From contig NZ_CP132194.1 in assembly GCF_030718935.1 (NCBI RefSeq), positions 62,001-126,000 on the forward strand: a stretch of 64,000 bases of DNA. The letters are read 5' to 3'. The position numbers and the translations under genes are program-made. The notes under the pieces are model-generated. The model saw only the letters and a list, made by a program, of their open reading frames with translations, searched no databases and was not told where the DNA came from. Origin of the DNA: Psychrobacter sp. M13. Its GTDB lineage: Bacteria > Pseudomonadota > Gammaproteobacteria > Pseudomonadales > Moraxellaceae. Below are positions 56,357 to 64,000 of the stretch, one piece after another. Numbering within the stretch: the first letter of the stretch is position 1; the number at the start of each line of letters is the position of its first letter.

Positions 56357-57193
56357 ATGATTATCCCTAATAATGCTATTGGTCATAAAATCAAAAGTGC
56401 GCAGGCGTTTGTCTCATTAATACTACGTGGTGGACGTGGAGTGATGGGTACCGCCAATCCCATGCAACCTGAGAAATCACTGGTCTTATACGAATTTGAG
56501 GCCTGTCCATATTCACGCCGCGTCCGTGAAGTCATGACATTGCTCAATCTTGACTATGAGAGTCGCCCAAGCCCGCACAAAGGCCATGTCTATCGTGACG
56601 AGCTAAAAGAGCTGGCAGGTAAGGCACAAGTACCGTTCTTGATTGACGAAAACAATGTGGATGGTGCTAACGGCGAAGAGGGCGATCAGATATTAGACTC
56701 ACAAGCGATTATCGATCATCTATTTGCTAATTATTCCAAAAAAGGTTTTACCCCAGATAAGTACCAGCGCCAAAATAAAAAGGATAATGCCTCATTAGCC
56801 AATAAAGTGGCAAGTGTCGCCTCCATGATGCGTGGGGCAAAAGCGGTGCATCCTAAGAAAAATTTAGCTCGTGCTAAACCTAAACAGCCGCTACATCTGT
56901 ATGGTTTTGAAGCCAGTCCGTTTTGTCGTTTGGTACGCGAAAAATTAAGCGAGCTTGAAGTAGGATATATTAATCATAATGTCGCTCGTGAGCGTATCCA
57001 AGATATTGGCGCATTTGGTTTTCATTTAACTAAGGGTGAATACCAGCCTATCAAAGGCGGCAAACGCGATCGTTTGATGCATGAGGAGATTAAGGGTGAG
57101 TTGCTATTTCCTTATCTAGTTGATCCGAATACCGACACACAGATGTATGAGTCGCAAGATATTATCGATTATCTAGAATATAATTATGGTTGA
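56357..57193 (+). CDS. Protein with two glutaredoxin/GST-N-like domains
   Basis: A 278-residue protein with two thioredoxin-fold domains of GST-N type. Domain one (about 40-125) has YEFEACPYSRRVREVM and ILDSQAIIDHLF; domain two (about 180-278) has YGFEASPFCRLVREKL and MYESQDIIDYLEYNYG. The first keeps only the first active-site Cys (CPYS), the second only the last (SPFC). No all-helical GST-C domain is seen. The role is probably redox or glutathione linked. AAAGGT precedes the start region at ATG 56357. Confidence 0.8.
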   Translation: MIIPNNAIGHKIKSAQAFVSLILRGGRGVMGTANPMQPEKSLVLYEFEACPYSRRVREVMTLLNLDYESRPSPHKGHVYRDELKELAGKAQVPFLIDENNVDGANGEEGDQILDSQAIIDHLFANYSKKGFTPDKYQRQNKKDNASLANKVASVASMMRGAKAVHPKKNLARAKPKQPLHLYGFEASPFCRLVREKLSELEVGYINHNVARERIQDIGAFGFHLTKGEYQPIKGGKRDRLMHEEIKGELLFPYLVDPNTDTQMYESQDIIDYLEYNYG

Positions 57194-57436
57194 TAGCGGG
57201 TTAATAGTAAGTTAGTAGTAGGCATGCAGCTCATCAATAGATCTATATGGTATTAAATCCGGGTGTTAAAGAGGATAAGAAACCTCGTATATTATCTCCT
57301 TTTAAGCTACTGTTTTTAGACCTCTGCTTTTAAACGGCTTGTTAATACAGCGCTCTTGTTAACGATCATCTATTATATTTGTTATATTAACCTGTACTGA
57401 CTTTTTATAAATCTACTTTAACGCTCACTCTATGCT

Positions 57437-58207
57437 ATGACTACTAAACCTATGACTACAGACTCTTTTGTATTGACCAGCTATAACATTCATAAAGGTA
57501 TGTCGCCGATGAATCGTCAGGTAAAGATGCAAGGTATTGCTCAAGCATTGGATACGGCAGGGGCGGATATCTTATGTCTGCAAGAAGTGCAAGGGCAGAA
57601 CCTTAAGCGTAATATGCAATATAACGAATATCCTGATCAATCGCAGCATGAATGGTTTGGCGAGTTTTTGCAGTTAGAAAACAGCTATGGCAAAAACTCA
57701 GAGTATGAAAATGGTCATCACGGTAATGCGGTATTAAGTCGTTTTCCGTTAGATCCCAAGCATAATGTCAATATCAGCGTCAACAAACTTGAGCAGCGCG
57801 GCGTCTTGCATTGCGAAGTACAACCCATAGGATGGGAGCGGCCTGTAGTGGTGTTATGCGCTCATCTTAATCTCTTTGAGCGCGATCGGGTCAAACAATA
57901 TCAAGCGATTAGCGATTATGTGCGTCACGAGATCGATGATGGTCAGCCGCTTATTTTGGCAGGAGACTTTAACGATTGGAAGCGCATGTCTTGCGACAAA
58001 TTAGCCAATAGCCTTGGGATGACAGAAGCCTTTAGACACTGTCATGGCAAGCTGCTACCGACCTTTCCTGCGAAGCTACCTGTACTGAGCCTAGATCGTA
58101 TTTATGTGCGTAATCTGACGGTTAAAGATGCGTGGGTACATACGGGGAAACCTTGGTCAACGCTATCCGACCATTTGCCAATCAGTGCAGAGTTGGCCTT
58201 GTTATAA
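57437..58207 (+). CDS. Endonuclease/exonuclease/phosphatase-family protein
   Basis: A 256-residue EEP-fold metal-dependent hydrolase: TSYNIHKGMSP, ILCLQEVQG (metal Glu), NAVLSRFPL, LCAHLNLFERDRVKQYQAI, LAGDFNDWKRM and LSDHLPISAELAL carry the family's Asn, Glu, Asp, Asn and His-Asp residues. The group includes phosphodiesterases, nucleases and lipid hydrolases; the substrate is open. Start ATG 57437. Confidence 0.85.
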   Translation: MTTKPMTTDSFVLTSYNIHKGMSPMNRQVKMQGIAQALDTAGADILCLQEVQGQNLKRNMQYNEYPDQSQHEWFGEFLQLENSYGKNSEYENGHHGNAVLSRFPLDPKHNVNISVNKLEQRGVLHCEVQPIGWERPVVVLCAHLNLFERDRVKQYQAISDYVRHEIDDGQPLILAGDFNDWKRMSCDKLANSLGMTEAFRHCHGKLLPTFPAKLPVLSLDRIYVRNLTVKDAWVHTGKPWSTLSDHLPISAELALL

Positions 58208-58256
58208 ACTATTTAGTAAAAAGTAAAACCTGATAAATAAAAAAGGAATCATTTCT

Positions 58257-59252
58257 ATGTCTACTAACAATCTACCTAGCCAGCAACATGCTGTCTTAAT
58301 CACTGAGTTTGGCGCACCTGAGGTCATGCAGTATCAAGACGGCGTTGCTGTTCCTGAACTAAATGACGAGCAAGTACTGATAAAAGTAGCCTATGCTGGG
58401 ATTAATCCCGTCGATTATAAAACTCGTCAAGGCAAAGGCTGGGGCGCGGATAATATTCGTAAAGATAAGTTTGAGCAAGACAAGCCTGCTATTTTAGGCT
58501 TTGATGTGGCAGGTACAGTAGCTAAGAGCAACAGCGACAAATTTGCAGTAGGTGATAAAGTCGCCGCACTGAGCTTTGATAGCAGCTGTTATGCCGAATA
58601 TGTCGCTGTCGATGCTGATCTACTAGCACAGGTGCCTGAGTCCGTTACTCTAGAACAAGCAGGTGCGCTACCTTGTGTTGGTCAAACCGCCGTGCAGTTC
58701 GTGGACTTTGCTGATATAAAATCAGGTGAGCATATCGTTATGAATGCGCCAGCAGGTGGCGTTGGTCAGTTAGTTATTCAGCTATTGGCAGAAAAGATTA
58801 CTCGTGAAAATATAAAAGTTACTGTCATTTGCTCTCCTGAAAAATACGAGAAGCTTGATCAGCTCATCGATAAAGAGGCACTAACAGGCTGGATCGATTA
58901 CACCAAAGACGATAACTTTCCAGATTTGCAAGCTGACGTACTGTTAGACTTAGTCGGCGATGATGCTGGTGTGCGCGCGCTTAGCACCATCAAATCTGAT
59001 GGTCGAGTGTATGTGCTGCCTTCTATTTGGGTCGATAAGCTAAAAGCCGCAGGTAGCGATCAGCTAACTATCAAAGGCTATGCCGTCAAACCTAATGGCG
59101 AGGATATGGCACGCGTTTTACAACAAGTGGCTGATGGTAGCCTAAAGCTGCATATCGAAAACAGCTACCCCTTATCTGAAGTCGTTGCCGCCCATACTGA
59201 ACTACAAAAAGGTGATGCTTTTGGCAAACTAGTACTGCAAGTGTCTATCTAG
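58257..59252 (+). CDS. NADPH:quinone oxidoreductase-like zinc-free MDR enzyme
   Basis: A 331-residue medium-chain dehydrogenase/reductase. The N-terminal GroES-like part has VLIKVAYAGINPVDYKTRQG and ILGFDVAGTVAKSNSDKFAVGDKVAAL; the nucleotide-binding part has ALPCVGQTAVQF and VMNAPAGGVGQLVIQLLAE. The zinc ligands of alcohol dehydrogenases are not seen, so it is a quinone-oxidoreductase-type reductase. AAAGGAATC precedes the ATG. Substrate unknown. Confidence 0.87.
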   Translation: MSTNNLPSQQHAVLITEFGAPEVMQYQDGVAVPELNDEQVLIKVAYAGINPVDYKTRQGKGWGADNIRKDKFEQDKPAILGFDVAGTVAKSNSDKFAVGDKVAALSFDSSCYAEYVAVDADLLAQVPESVTLEQAGALPCVGQTAVQFVDFADIKSGEHIVMNAPAGGVGQLVIQLLAEKITRENIKVTVICSPEKYEKLDQLIDKEALTGWIDYTKDDNFPDLQADVLLDLVGDDAGVRALSTIKSDGRVYVLPSIWVDKLKAAGSDQLTIKGYAVKPNGEDMARVLQQVADGSLKLHIENSYPLSEVVAAHTELQKGDAFGKLVLQVSI

Positions 59253-59275
59253 TTCATAATGATAAAAATTCTAAG

Positions 59276-59311
59276 ACGCAAGATAGAGGCTGCCTTTATC
59301 TTGCGTTTTTT
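59276..59311 (+). terminator. Terminator after the oxidoreductase gene
   Basis: ACGCAAGATA and TATCTTGCGT form a 10-bp stem with an extra inner pairing AGG/CCT, followed by a T-run. Confidence 0.88.
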
Positions 59312-59525
59312 ATGCTTAAATGACTTCTTATCTTTAAGTGATTTGAATGTTTTAGCAAAATAATAAGGGTTATAAGTCATTGCTTTTATTAATTTACTAA
59401 AGCCATACCCATTAACGAACTTTCTTACAAAAGACGATTTAGCATACTGTTATAGTTTTAAAGATAGCAAGTATAGAGCGAGCTGTTTTTATTCTTTTAA
59501 CTTATAGGATATTGGAGAAACTAAT

Positions 59526-60434
59526 ATGGATGTTAATAATGCTAATAATGAAATTAATGAGCAAACACTCGATAATGAGGCTTATATTGCCAAAGCTCGT
59601 CAAGAAATAGAAGATTGGATGTATCCTGACAGTAGTATTTTAGATAAGACTCTTGCTGCTTTGGCTATGCCTATTGAAAAGGCAGGCGAGGCGCTGATGA
59701 ATGTACCGCAGCTAGGTGATACCCTGAAGCAAGCAACTGAAAAAACTATAGTGAGCTTGAGTGACGCGGCTAACTGGACGATAGATGTGCAAGATACTAT
59801 CGAAGCCTATCGTAATGACTCAGATAGCGATGGTACAGATATAAAGAAGCTCATAGATATTCAAAATCTACCTATTGCAGTCGCCGATAACCAAGTCAAA
59901 TTATTTAAGAGCAAATATGTTGCCTTGACTAGCGCACAAGGGGTGACAACGGGCATAGTCGGCTGGGCAGGCATTCCTGCCGATGTGGTCGGCTTAATTA
60001 CTGCCAACCTGCGTGCTATCAGTGAATATGCGACTTATTACGGTTTTGATATGACTGCCAAGCACGAGCAAGTATTTGCGATGTCGCTATTAGGGTTAGC
60101 AACGTCTACTTCAGGTGATGAGCGACAAGCCGCGCTGGATGATACTTTTAGCTTAGTAAATAGTGATAAATCGAAAAATGATTCTTTGAAGAGCGACGGC
60201 AAAGACCCTGAAACTTTGGCGCTCAATCAAATCAATGAAGAGGTCATGTCACGGGTATTACGTCAAACCGCAACAAAAGTCGCGACTAATTTGGTCAAAA
60301 CTAAAGCGGCACAGATAGTACCAGCGGTAGGTGCAGTGGTCGCAGGTGGCGTCAATGCTAGCTACACAGCAAGCGTCTGTGAGGCTGCATATCAGTGCTA
60401 CCGTCAGCGTTTTTTGAATAGACAAAACGTCTAA
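59526..60434 (+). CDS. EcsC-family protein
   Basis: A 302-residue protein with the EcsC pattern: KARQEIEDWMYPDSSILDKTLAALAMPIEKAGEALMNVP, ALTSAQGVTTGIVGWAGIPADVVGLITANLRAISEYATYYGFDM and ending TKAAQIVPAVGAVVAGGVNASYTASVCEAAYQCYRQRFL. It has Gly/Ala-rich amphipathic segments suggestive of membrane association. EcsC proteins accompany ABC exporters in some Firmicutes, but the function is unknown. Start ATG 59526 follows TTGGAGAAAC. Confidence 0.85.
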   Translation: MDVNNANNEINEQTLDNEAYIAKARQEIEDWMYPDSSILDKTLAALAMPIEKAGEALMNVPQLGDTLKQATEKTIVSLSDAANWTIDVQDTIEAYRNDSDSDGTDIKKLIDIQNLPIAVADNQVKLFKSKYVALTSAQGVTTGIVGWAGIPADVVGLITANLRAISEYATYYGFDMTAKHEQVFAMSLLGLATSTSGDERQAALDDTFSLVNSDKSKNDSLKSDGKDPETLALNQINEEVMSRVLRQTATKVATNLVKTKAAQIVPAVGAVVAGGVNASYTASVCEAAYQCYRQRFLNRQNV

Positions 60435-60480
60435 AGTAGTAAAAGTTCAAGTGGGTAGCAAACCTAATTAGATATCAAGC

Positions 60481-61128
60481 TTAAACAGTTAGCATACGCC
60501 GAAAAGTTAAACTAATTCGTCCCTCATGCATGGTCTTAGTCTTAGTAATCGTATGTTTCCAATACTGCTGAGTATCTCCGTGCATGACAATTAGCTGACC
60601 CGACTCAAGATAAAGCTCGACTTTGACGGGCTTGTCTTGATATCTGTTATTTCTGTGCTTAAGTTTTTTGTGTTTAAAAACAAACTTGCGCGTAGCACCT
60701 AAAGACAGTGCGGCAATAGTCGGCTGCTCGCCTAATTCTTTTTCATCATCCGCGTGATAACCCATGCCATCTGTGCCTGTAGGATAAAAATTAAGCAGGC
60801 AAGTATTAAATTCAACTTTGATACCGATAGTTGCTAGTTTGTCTTCAACCTGTTTTTTAATTTGTAATACGGATGGTGTCCAATCGATAGCTTTGCGCGC
60901 ATGTCCAGAGTAGGTATAGCTTAAGCCCTTGTCACCCATCCAAACCATCTGACGAGTAGTGATATGTGTCTTACCAAATAAAGTGACCGTATCTGCTTGC
61001 CAAGGTAGCTCAGTGGCTAATTGCTCATAAAGCGCATCCATCTCACCAATGACGATACCCAAATCGTTTACTATGCCATCATAAGGCAAGAGGTTGTCAG
61101 TAGATTTAGGGGCAAAAAGATCTTTCAT
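60481..61128 (-). CDS. alkB: AlkB-like alpha-ketoglutarate-dependent dioxygenase
   Basis: A 215-residue Fe(II)/2-oxoglutarate enzyme of the AlkB (ALKBH2/3-like) type that reverses alkyl damage on DNA/RNA bases. The iron motif His-x-Asp is in GYHADDEKELG and the distal His/Arg region in WKHTITKTKTMHEGRISLTFRRM. CLLNFYPTGTDGMGYHADD and AALSLGATRKFVFKHK are conserved. It precedes a hydrolase gene on the same strand (41 bp gap). Confidence 0.88.
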   Translation of the reverse strand: MKDLFAPKSTDNLLPYDGIVNDLGIVIGEMDALYEQLATELPWQADTVTLFGKTHITTRQMVWMGDKGLSYTYSGHARKAIDWTPSVLQIKKQVEDKLATIGIKVEFNTCLLNFYPTGTDGMGYHADDEKELGEQPTIAALSLGATRKFVFKHKKLKHRNNRYQDKPVKVELYLESGQLIVMHGDTQQYWKHTITKTKTMHEGRISLTFRRMLTV

Positions 61129-61168
61129 TGTGCTTACTCACTATCACTTTCTTACAATTTCTTATATC

Positions 61169-62086
61169 TCAACTATTGGCAGCCTTATGTAAAGCCAAAA
61201 TAGTATCCGCGCATACTTTCGGTGCTTCTATCGGTAATAAATGACCATTTTCGGGCAGGGTAGTGAGCTGACTGGCTGGCACAAACTTACGCCAATTATT
61301 ACGTACTTTATCACTTATAAAGATAGTCGGTTTACCAACAATGAGCTGATAGGAAAGATTCATCTTTTTAAGTTTCTTTAGAGCGCCATCGATATAGGGA
61401 ATACCAAAATAATTGGCAATCTCTTGCTCTGGGCTAAATATAAAGGTATAGCTACCATCGCTTTGTTGTACTAGGCTCTCTTTGGCGAATAGATACAGAT
61501 GCTCATCAGAGACACGGCGATACGCTTTATTTGCTCGTAAGCTCTCATAGAGTTCATCTACGCTTGACCAAATCGTTTGTTTTTCTAAAGCGCTTTTAAA
61601 GGGTTGACGCTTTAACTTGATAGCGCGAGGAATTAACTTATATAGAATCGCTTGTGACTTGGTAAAGGTGACAGGCTCAATCAAATAAAGCTGTGAGAAT
61701 AAGTCAGGACGTTTGGCCGCTGCGATAGCTGTCGCCGTCGCGCCTTGCGAATGACCGATAGCGATGATAGGAGCATCTTGCGTCTGCTCCAAAAACTTAA
61801 TCAGCATATCAGCGTCTTGCTCACGGGTTAATACTTGGGCGGTCGGCTTATCATGCCAATAGCCACGCATTGCAAGCGAGCTTAGCTCAAAACCAGCAGC
61901 AAGCTCAATCAATAAAGGCTGATAATTACCTACAGTGAAGCCATTACCACCATAAAAGTGTGCTTTGACTCGTTCGCAATTTTTATCGTCAGTCTCTTTA
62001 TTGACCGAGCTATTTAATTCGCTCAACTCATAATAGCGAGCGCGTTTATTATCAAGAGTAATACTTTTTGCAAAATCTTCGATCAT
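61169..62086 (-). CDS. Alpha/beta hydrolase
   Basis: A 305-residue alpha/beta-fold hydrolase with nucleophile elbow GHSQGATA, an early AHFYGGNGFTVGNYQPLL (oxyanion side, HGxx-like), and a C-terminal catalytic His in LPENGHLLPIEAPK. A cap domain lies between about 140 and 240. Substrate unknown. It lies between alkB and the ABC exporter on the same strand. Confidence 0.85.
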   Translation of the reverse strand: MIEDFAKSITLDNKRARYYELSELNSSVNKETDDKNCERVKAHFYGGNGFTVGNYQPLLIELAAGFELSSLAMRGYWHDKPTAQVLTREQDADMLIKFLEQTQDAPIIAIGHSQGATATAIAAAKRPDLFSQLYLIEPVTFTKSQAILYKLIPRAIKLKRQPFKSALEKQTIWSSVDELYESLRANKAYRRVSDEHLYLFAKESLVQQSDGSYTFIFSPEQEIANYFGIPYIDGALKKLKKMNLSYQLIVGKPTIFISDKVRNNWRKFVPASQLTTLPENGHLLPIEAPKVCADTILALHKAANS

Positions 62087-62122
62087 GCGAGCAATTCCTT
62101 GTCATGTATTACTTATGGTTTA

Positions 62123-63982
62123 CTATTCCAATTCACCCAAAAAGTCGCCACTTTGACGATGCCAAAGTCTAGCATAGACACCATTTAATTCTAATAGCTC
62201 ATCATGACTGCCTTGCTCAATAATACGACCTTGATCCATCACCACCAAACGATCAAGAGCGGCGATAGTCGAGAGGCGATGGGCGATTGCAATGACGGTT
62301 TTGCCTTCCATAATGTCATTCAAGCTCTCGGTGATAGCGAACTCAATCTCAGAATCTAAGGCACTAGTGGCTTCATCTAACAGTAGTACTGGCGCGTTTT
62401 TGAGCATAACTCGGGAGATGGCAATACGTTGGCGCTGTCCGCCTGATAGCTTGACGCCGCGCTCGCCAACTTGGGTATCGAGTCCTGTATTGCCTTTATC
62501 ATCATACAAGTCTTTGACAAACTCCCAAGCCTGCGCTTGCTTGGCGGCGATAATGATTTCTTCATCGCTAGCGTCAGGGCGACCATAAGCGATGTTTTCA
62601 CGTACCGTACGATGTAATAAGGAGGTGTCTTGGGTGACCATACCGATTTGTTGACGTAGCGACTCTTGGGTGACCTGATCAATCGCTTGGTTATCGATTA
62701 AGATTTTGCCACTATCGACATCGAAGAAGCGCAATAGCAGATTTACCAGAGTCGATTTACCCGCTCCTGAGCGTCCGACTAAGCCAATCTTTTCTCCTGC
62801 TTTAATATCTAAATAAAAGTCATCTAGCAGCTTTACTCTTGAGCTTATAGCGGTTGTTTCCATTGTCGGGATTTCGTCAATACGCGCGCCTTCAACATCA
62901 AGGTCTTTATTACCTTCGTAGCCAAAGTCGACATGATCAAAAATGATACGCCCTTGGGTCACTTTTAATTTTGGCGCATTTGATTTGTCTACAATAGTTT
63001 GCGGCGCTGATAGGGTGCGCATACCATCTTGTACCGTACCGATACTCTCAAAGAGACTAGCAGTCTGCCACATAATCCAGCGAGTCAGGCCATTGAGCCG
63101 CAGTGCCATCGCGGTCGCAGCAGCAATAGCACCGACCCCAACAGCACCTTGTTGCCATAGATATAAGCCGATGCCAGCAGTACTACTAACTAATATTACA
63201 CTGATTAGATGAGTGGAGACCTCAAGATAGCTCACCCAACGCATCTGCGCATGCACCGTCCCTAAAAACTGCCCCATAGCATTTTTGGCATAACCTAGCT
63301 CGCGGCGTGAATGACTGAATAGCTTGACGGTCATAATATTAGCGTAGGCATCAGTAATGCGTCCAACCATTAGCGCTCGCGCATCCGCTTGGACGATGGC
63401 GGTTACTTTAAGCTTTGGAATGAAATACCACATGCACAGACTAACTAGCACAAACCAAATGATAAAAGGTATCAGCAGCATGCTGTCTAAATTAAACAAA
63501 ATGACGCCAGTCGTAATAAAGTAAACAGTGACGTACATAAACATATCAGCGACAGTCATCACTGTATCGCGCACGGCAAGTGCAGTCTGCATGACCTTGG
63601 CAGATACTCGTCCAGAGAACTCATCTTGATAGAACTGCATCGATTGACTCAGCATGCGCTGGTGAAATCGCCAGCGCATCTGCATTGGAAACACACCTTG
63701 CAGCGTCTGAAAATGAATAAATGAGGATAAGGCAATCCAGAATGGACTCACTAGCATCACCGCCAGCATTAACAGCAAGATATCGCCTTTCTCACTCCAT
63801 AAGTTTTGCGGAGTATAGATACCTAGCCAATCGACGATATTGCCAATCCAAGCAAATAGCATCGCCTCATAGATGCCAATACCTGCTGACAAGATCATAA
63901 ATAGCAGCAACCAACCGCGCAGACCTTTAGTACAGGCCCACAAAAACTTCATCAACCCATCACGAGGTGAGGGCAGTGGCAT
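62123..63982 (-). CDS. ABC-type exporter, fused permease and ATPase
   Basis: A 619-residue half-size exporter. The N-terminal transmembrane domain (about 1-320) has six helices and an ABC-membrane pattern; the ATPase has Walker A GLVGRSGAGKST, signature KLSGGQRQR, Walker B PVLLLDEATSALDSE and H-loop IAHRLSTIAA. It forms a homodimer or a heterodimer with another half transporter. It follows the multidrug/lipid exporter type, but the cargo is unknown. ATG 63982 is close to the window edge, and no stop precedes it in the remaining 18 bases, so the true start may lie further upstream. Confidence 0.87.
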   Translation of the reverse strand: MPLPSPRDGLMKFLWACTKGLRGWLLLFMILSAGIGIYEAMLFAWIGNIVDWLGIYTPQNLWSEKGDILLLMLAVMLVSPFWIALSSFIHFQTLQGVFPMQMRWRFHQRMLSQSMQFYQDEFSGRVSAKVMQTALAVRDTVMTVADMFMYVTVYFITTGVILFNLDSMLLIPFIIWFVLVSLCMWYFIPKLKVTAIVQADARALMVGRITDAYANIMTVKLFSHSRRELGYAKNAMGQFLGTVHAQMRWVSYLEVSTHLISVILVSSTAGIGLYLWQQGAVGVGAIAAATAMALRLNGLTRWIMWQTASLFESIGTVQDGMRTLSAPQTIVDKSNAPKLKVTQGRIIFDHVDFGYEGNKDLDVEGARIDEIPTMETTAISSRVKLLDDFYLDIKAGEKIGLVGRSGAGKSTLVNLLLRFFDVDSGKILIDNQAIDQVTQESLRQQIGMVTQDTSLLHRTVRENIAYGRPDASDEEIIIAAKQAQAWEFVKDLYDDKGNTGLDTQVGERGVKLSGGQRQRIAISRVMLKNAPVLLLDEATSALDSEIEFAITESLNDIMEGKTVIAIAHRLSTIAALDRLVVMDQGRIIEQGSHDELLELNGVYARLWHRQSGDFLGELE

Positions 63983-64000
63983 TGGAGTATCGGGAAAGGC

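Overview
The window looks like a chromosomal segment of a gammaproteobacterium of the family Moraxellaceae, most likely Psychrobacter. This rests on the mid-to-low GC codon use, the gammaproteobacterial gene blocks (pepA-holC next to lptFG, pilB-pilC-pilD-coaE, tRNA-fMet-rimP-nusA-infB-rbfA-truB followed by rpsO-pnp, prlC-yheV), and a gene of the Balon type (archaeo-eukaryotic release-factor-like ribosome hibernation factor), a family I know from Psychrobacter. No search was run; all family assignments are by reading the proteins.

Layout. 0-11.9 kb: the 5' end of an RlpA-like gene, cbpA-cbpM chaperone genes, two adjacent paralogous sstT Ser/Thr transporters separated by a 322-bp MITE-like element with 17-bp perfect terminal inverted repeats, pepA-holC, an isochorismatase-family hydrolase, lptF-lptG, a small-domain methyltransferase and an MgtC-like protein. 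11.9-14.1 kb: an accessory patch with two divergent toxin-immunity-like genes (SMI1/KNR4 type and CdiI type), no toxin gene, surrounded by a nest of palindromic GTAGGxTGG-type repeats. 14.1-28.8 kb: housekeeping genes (xerD, a methyltransferase with an in-frame 15-bp tandem repeat, tusA, ruvX, yqgE, recN, ppnP, rlmB, coaE, the type IV pilus pilBCD genes, tpiA, secG). 29-40.1 kb: tRNA-Leu(GAG), initiator tRNA and the translation/transcription cluster rimP-nusA-infB-rbfA-truB, two small acidic protein genes, rpsO and pnp.

40.6-43.4 kb holds the most unusual item: a compact three-gene RiPP (ribosomally made, modified peptide) operon. A 147-residue precursor carries five aromatic-X-Lys tripeptides (YEK, YTK, YTK, YTK, FTK) in Gly/Thr-rich repeats. 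It is followed by an HExxH protein that resembles peptide beta-hydroxylases of the alpha-ketoglutarate HExxH type, and by a radical SAM/SPASM protein resembling cyclophane-forming maturases. Aromatic-X-X tripeptides are the known substrate shape for three-residue cyclophane synthases, so I infer a hydroxylated, multiply cyclophane-bridged peptide. The operon is followed by an internally deleted IS256-type element whose terminal hairpin probably ends the operon.

43.5-64 kb: rluF, an AtoE-like short-chain fatty acid transporter that may be imported, glutaminase, a DUF503 protein, a flavin amine oxidase, a ChrR-like cupin, a DUF3817 membrane protein, a charged low-complexity protein, a YgjP-like metallopeptidase, a degenerate macrodomain-like protein that may use a rare ATA start codon, prlC-yheV, the Balon homologue, a double glutaredoxin/GST-N-domain protein, an EEP-family phosphatase/nuclease, a quinone-oxidoreductase-like enzyme, an EcsC protein, an AlkB dioxygenase, an alpha/beta hydrolase and an ABC exporter that runs to the window edge.
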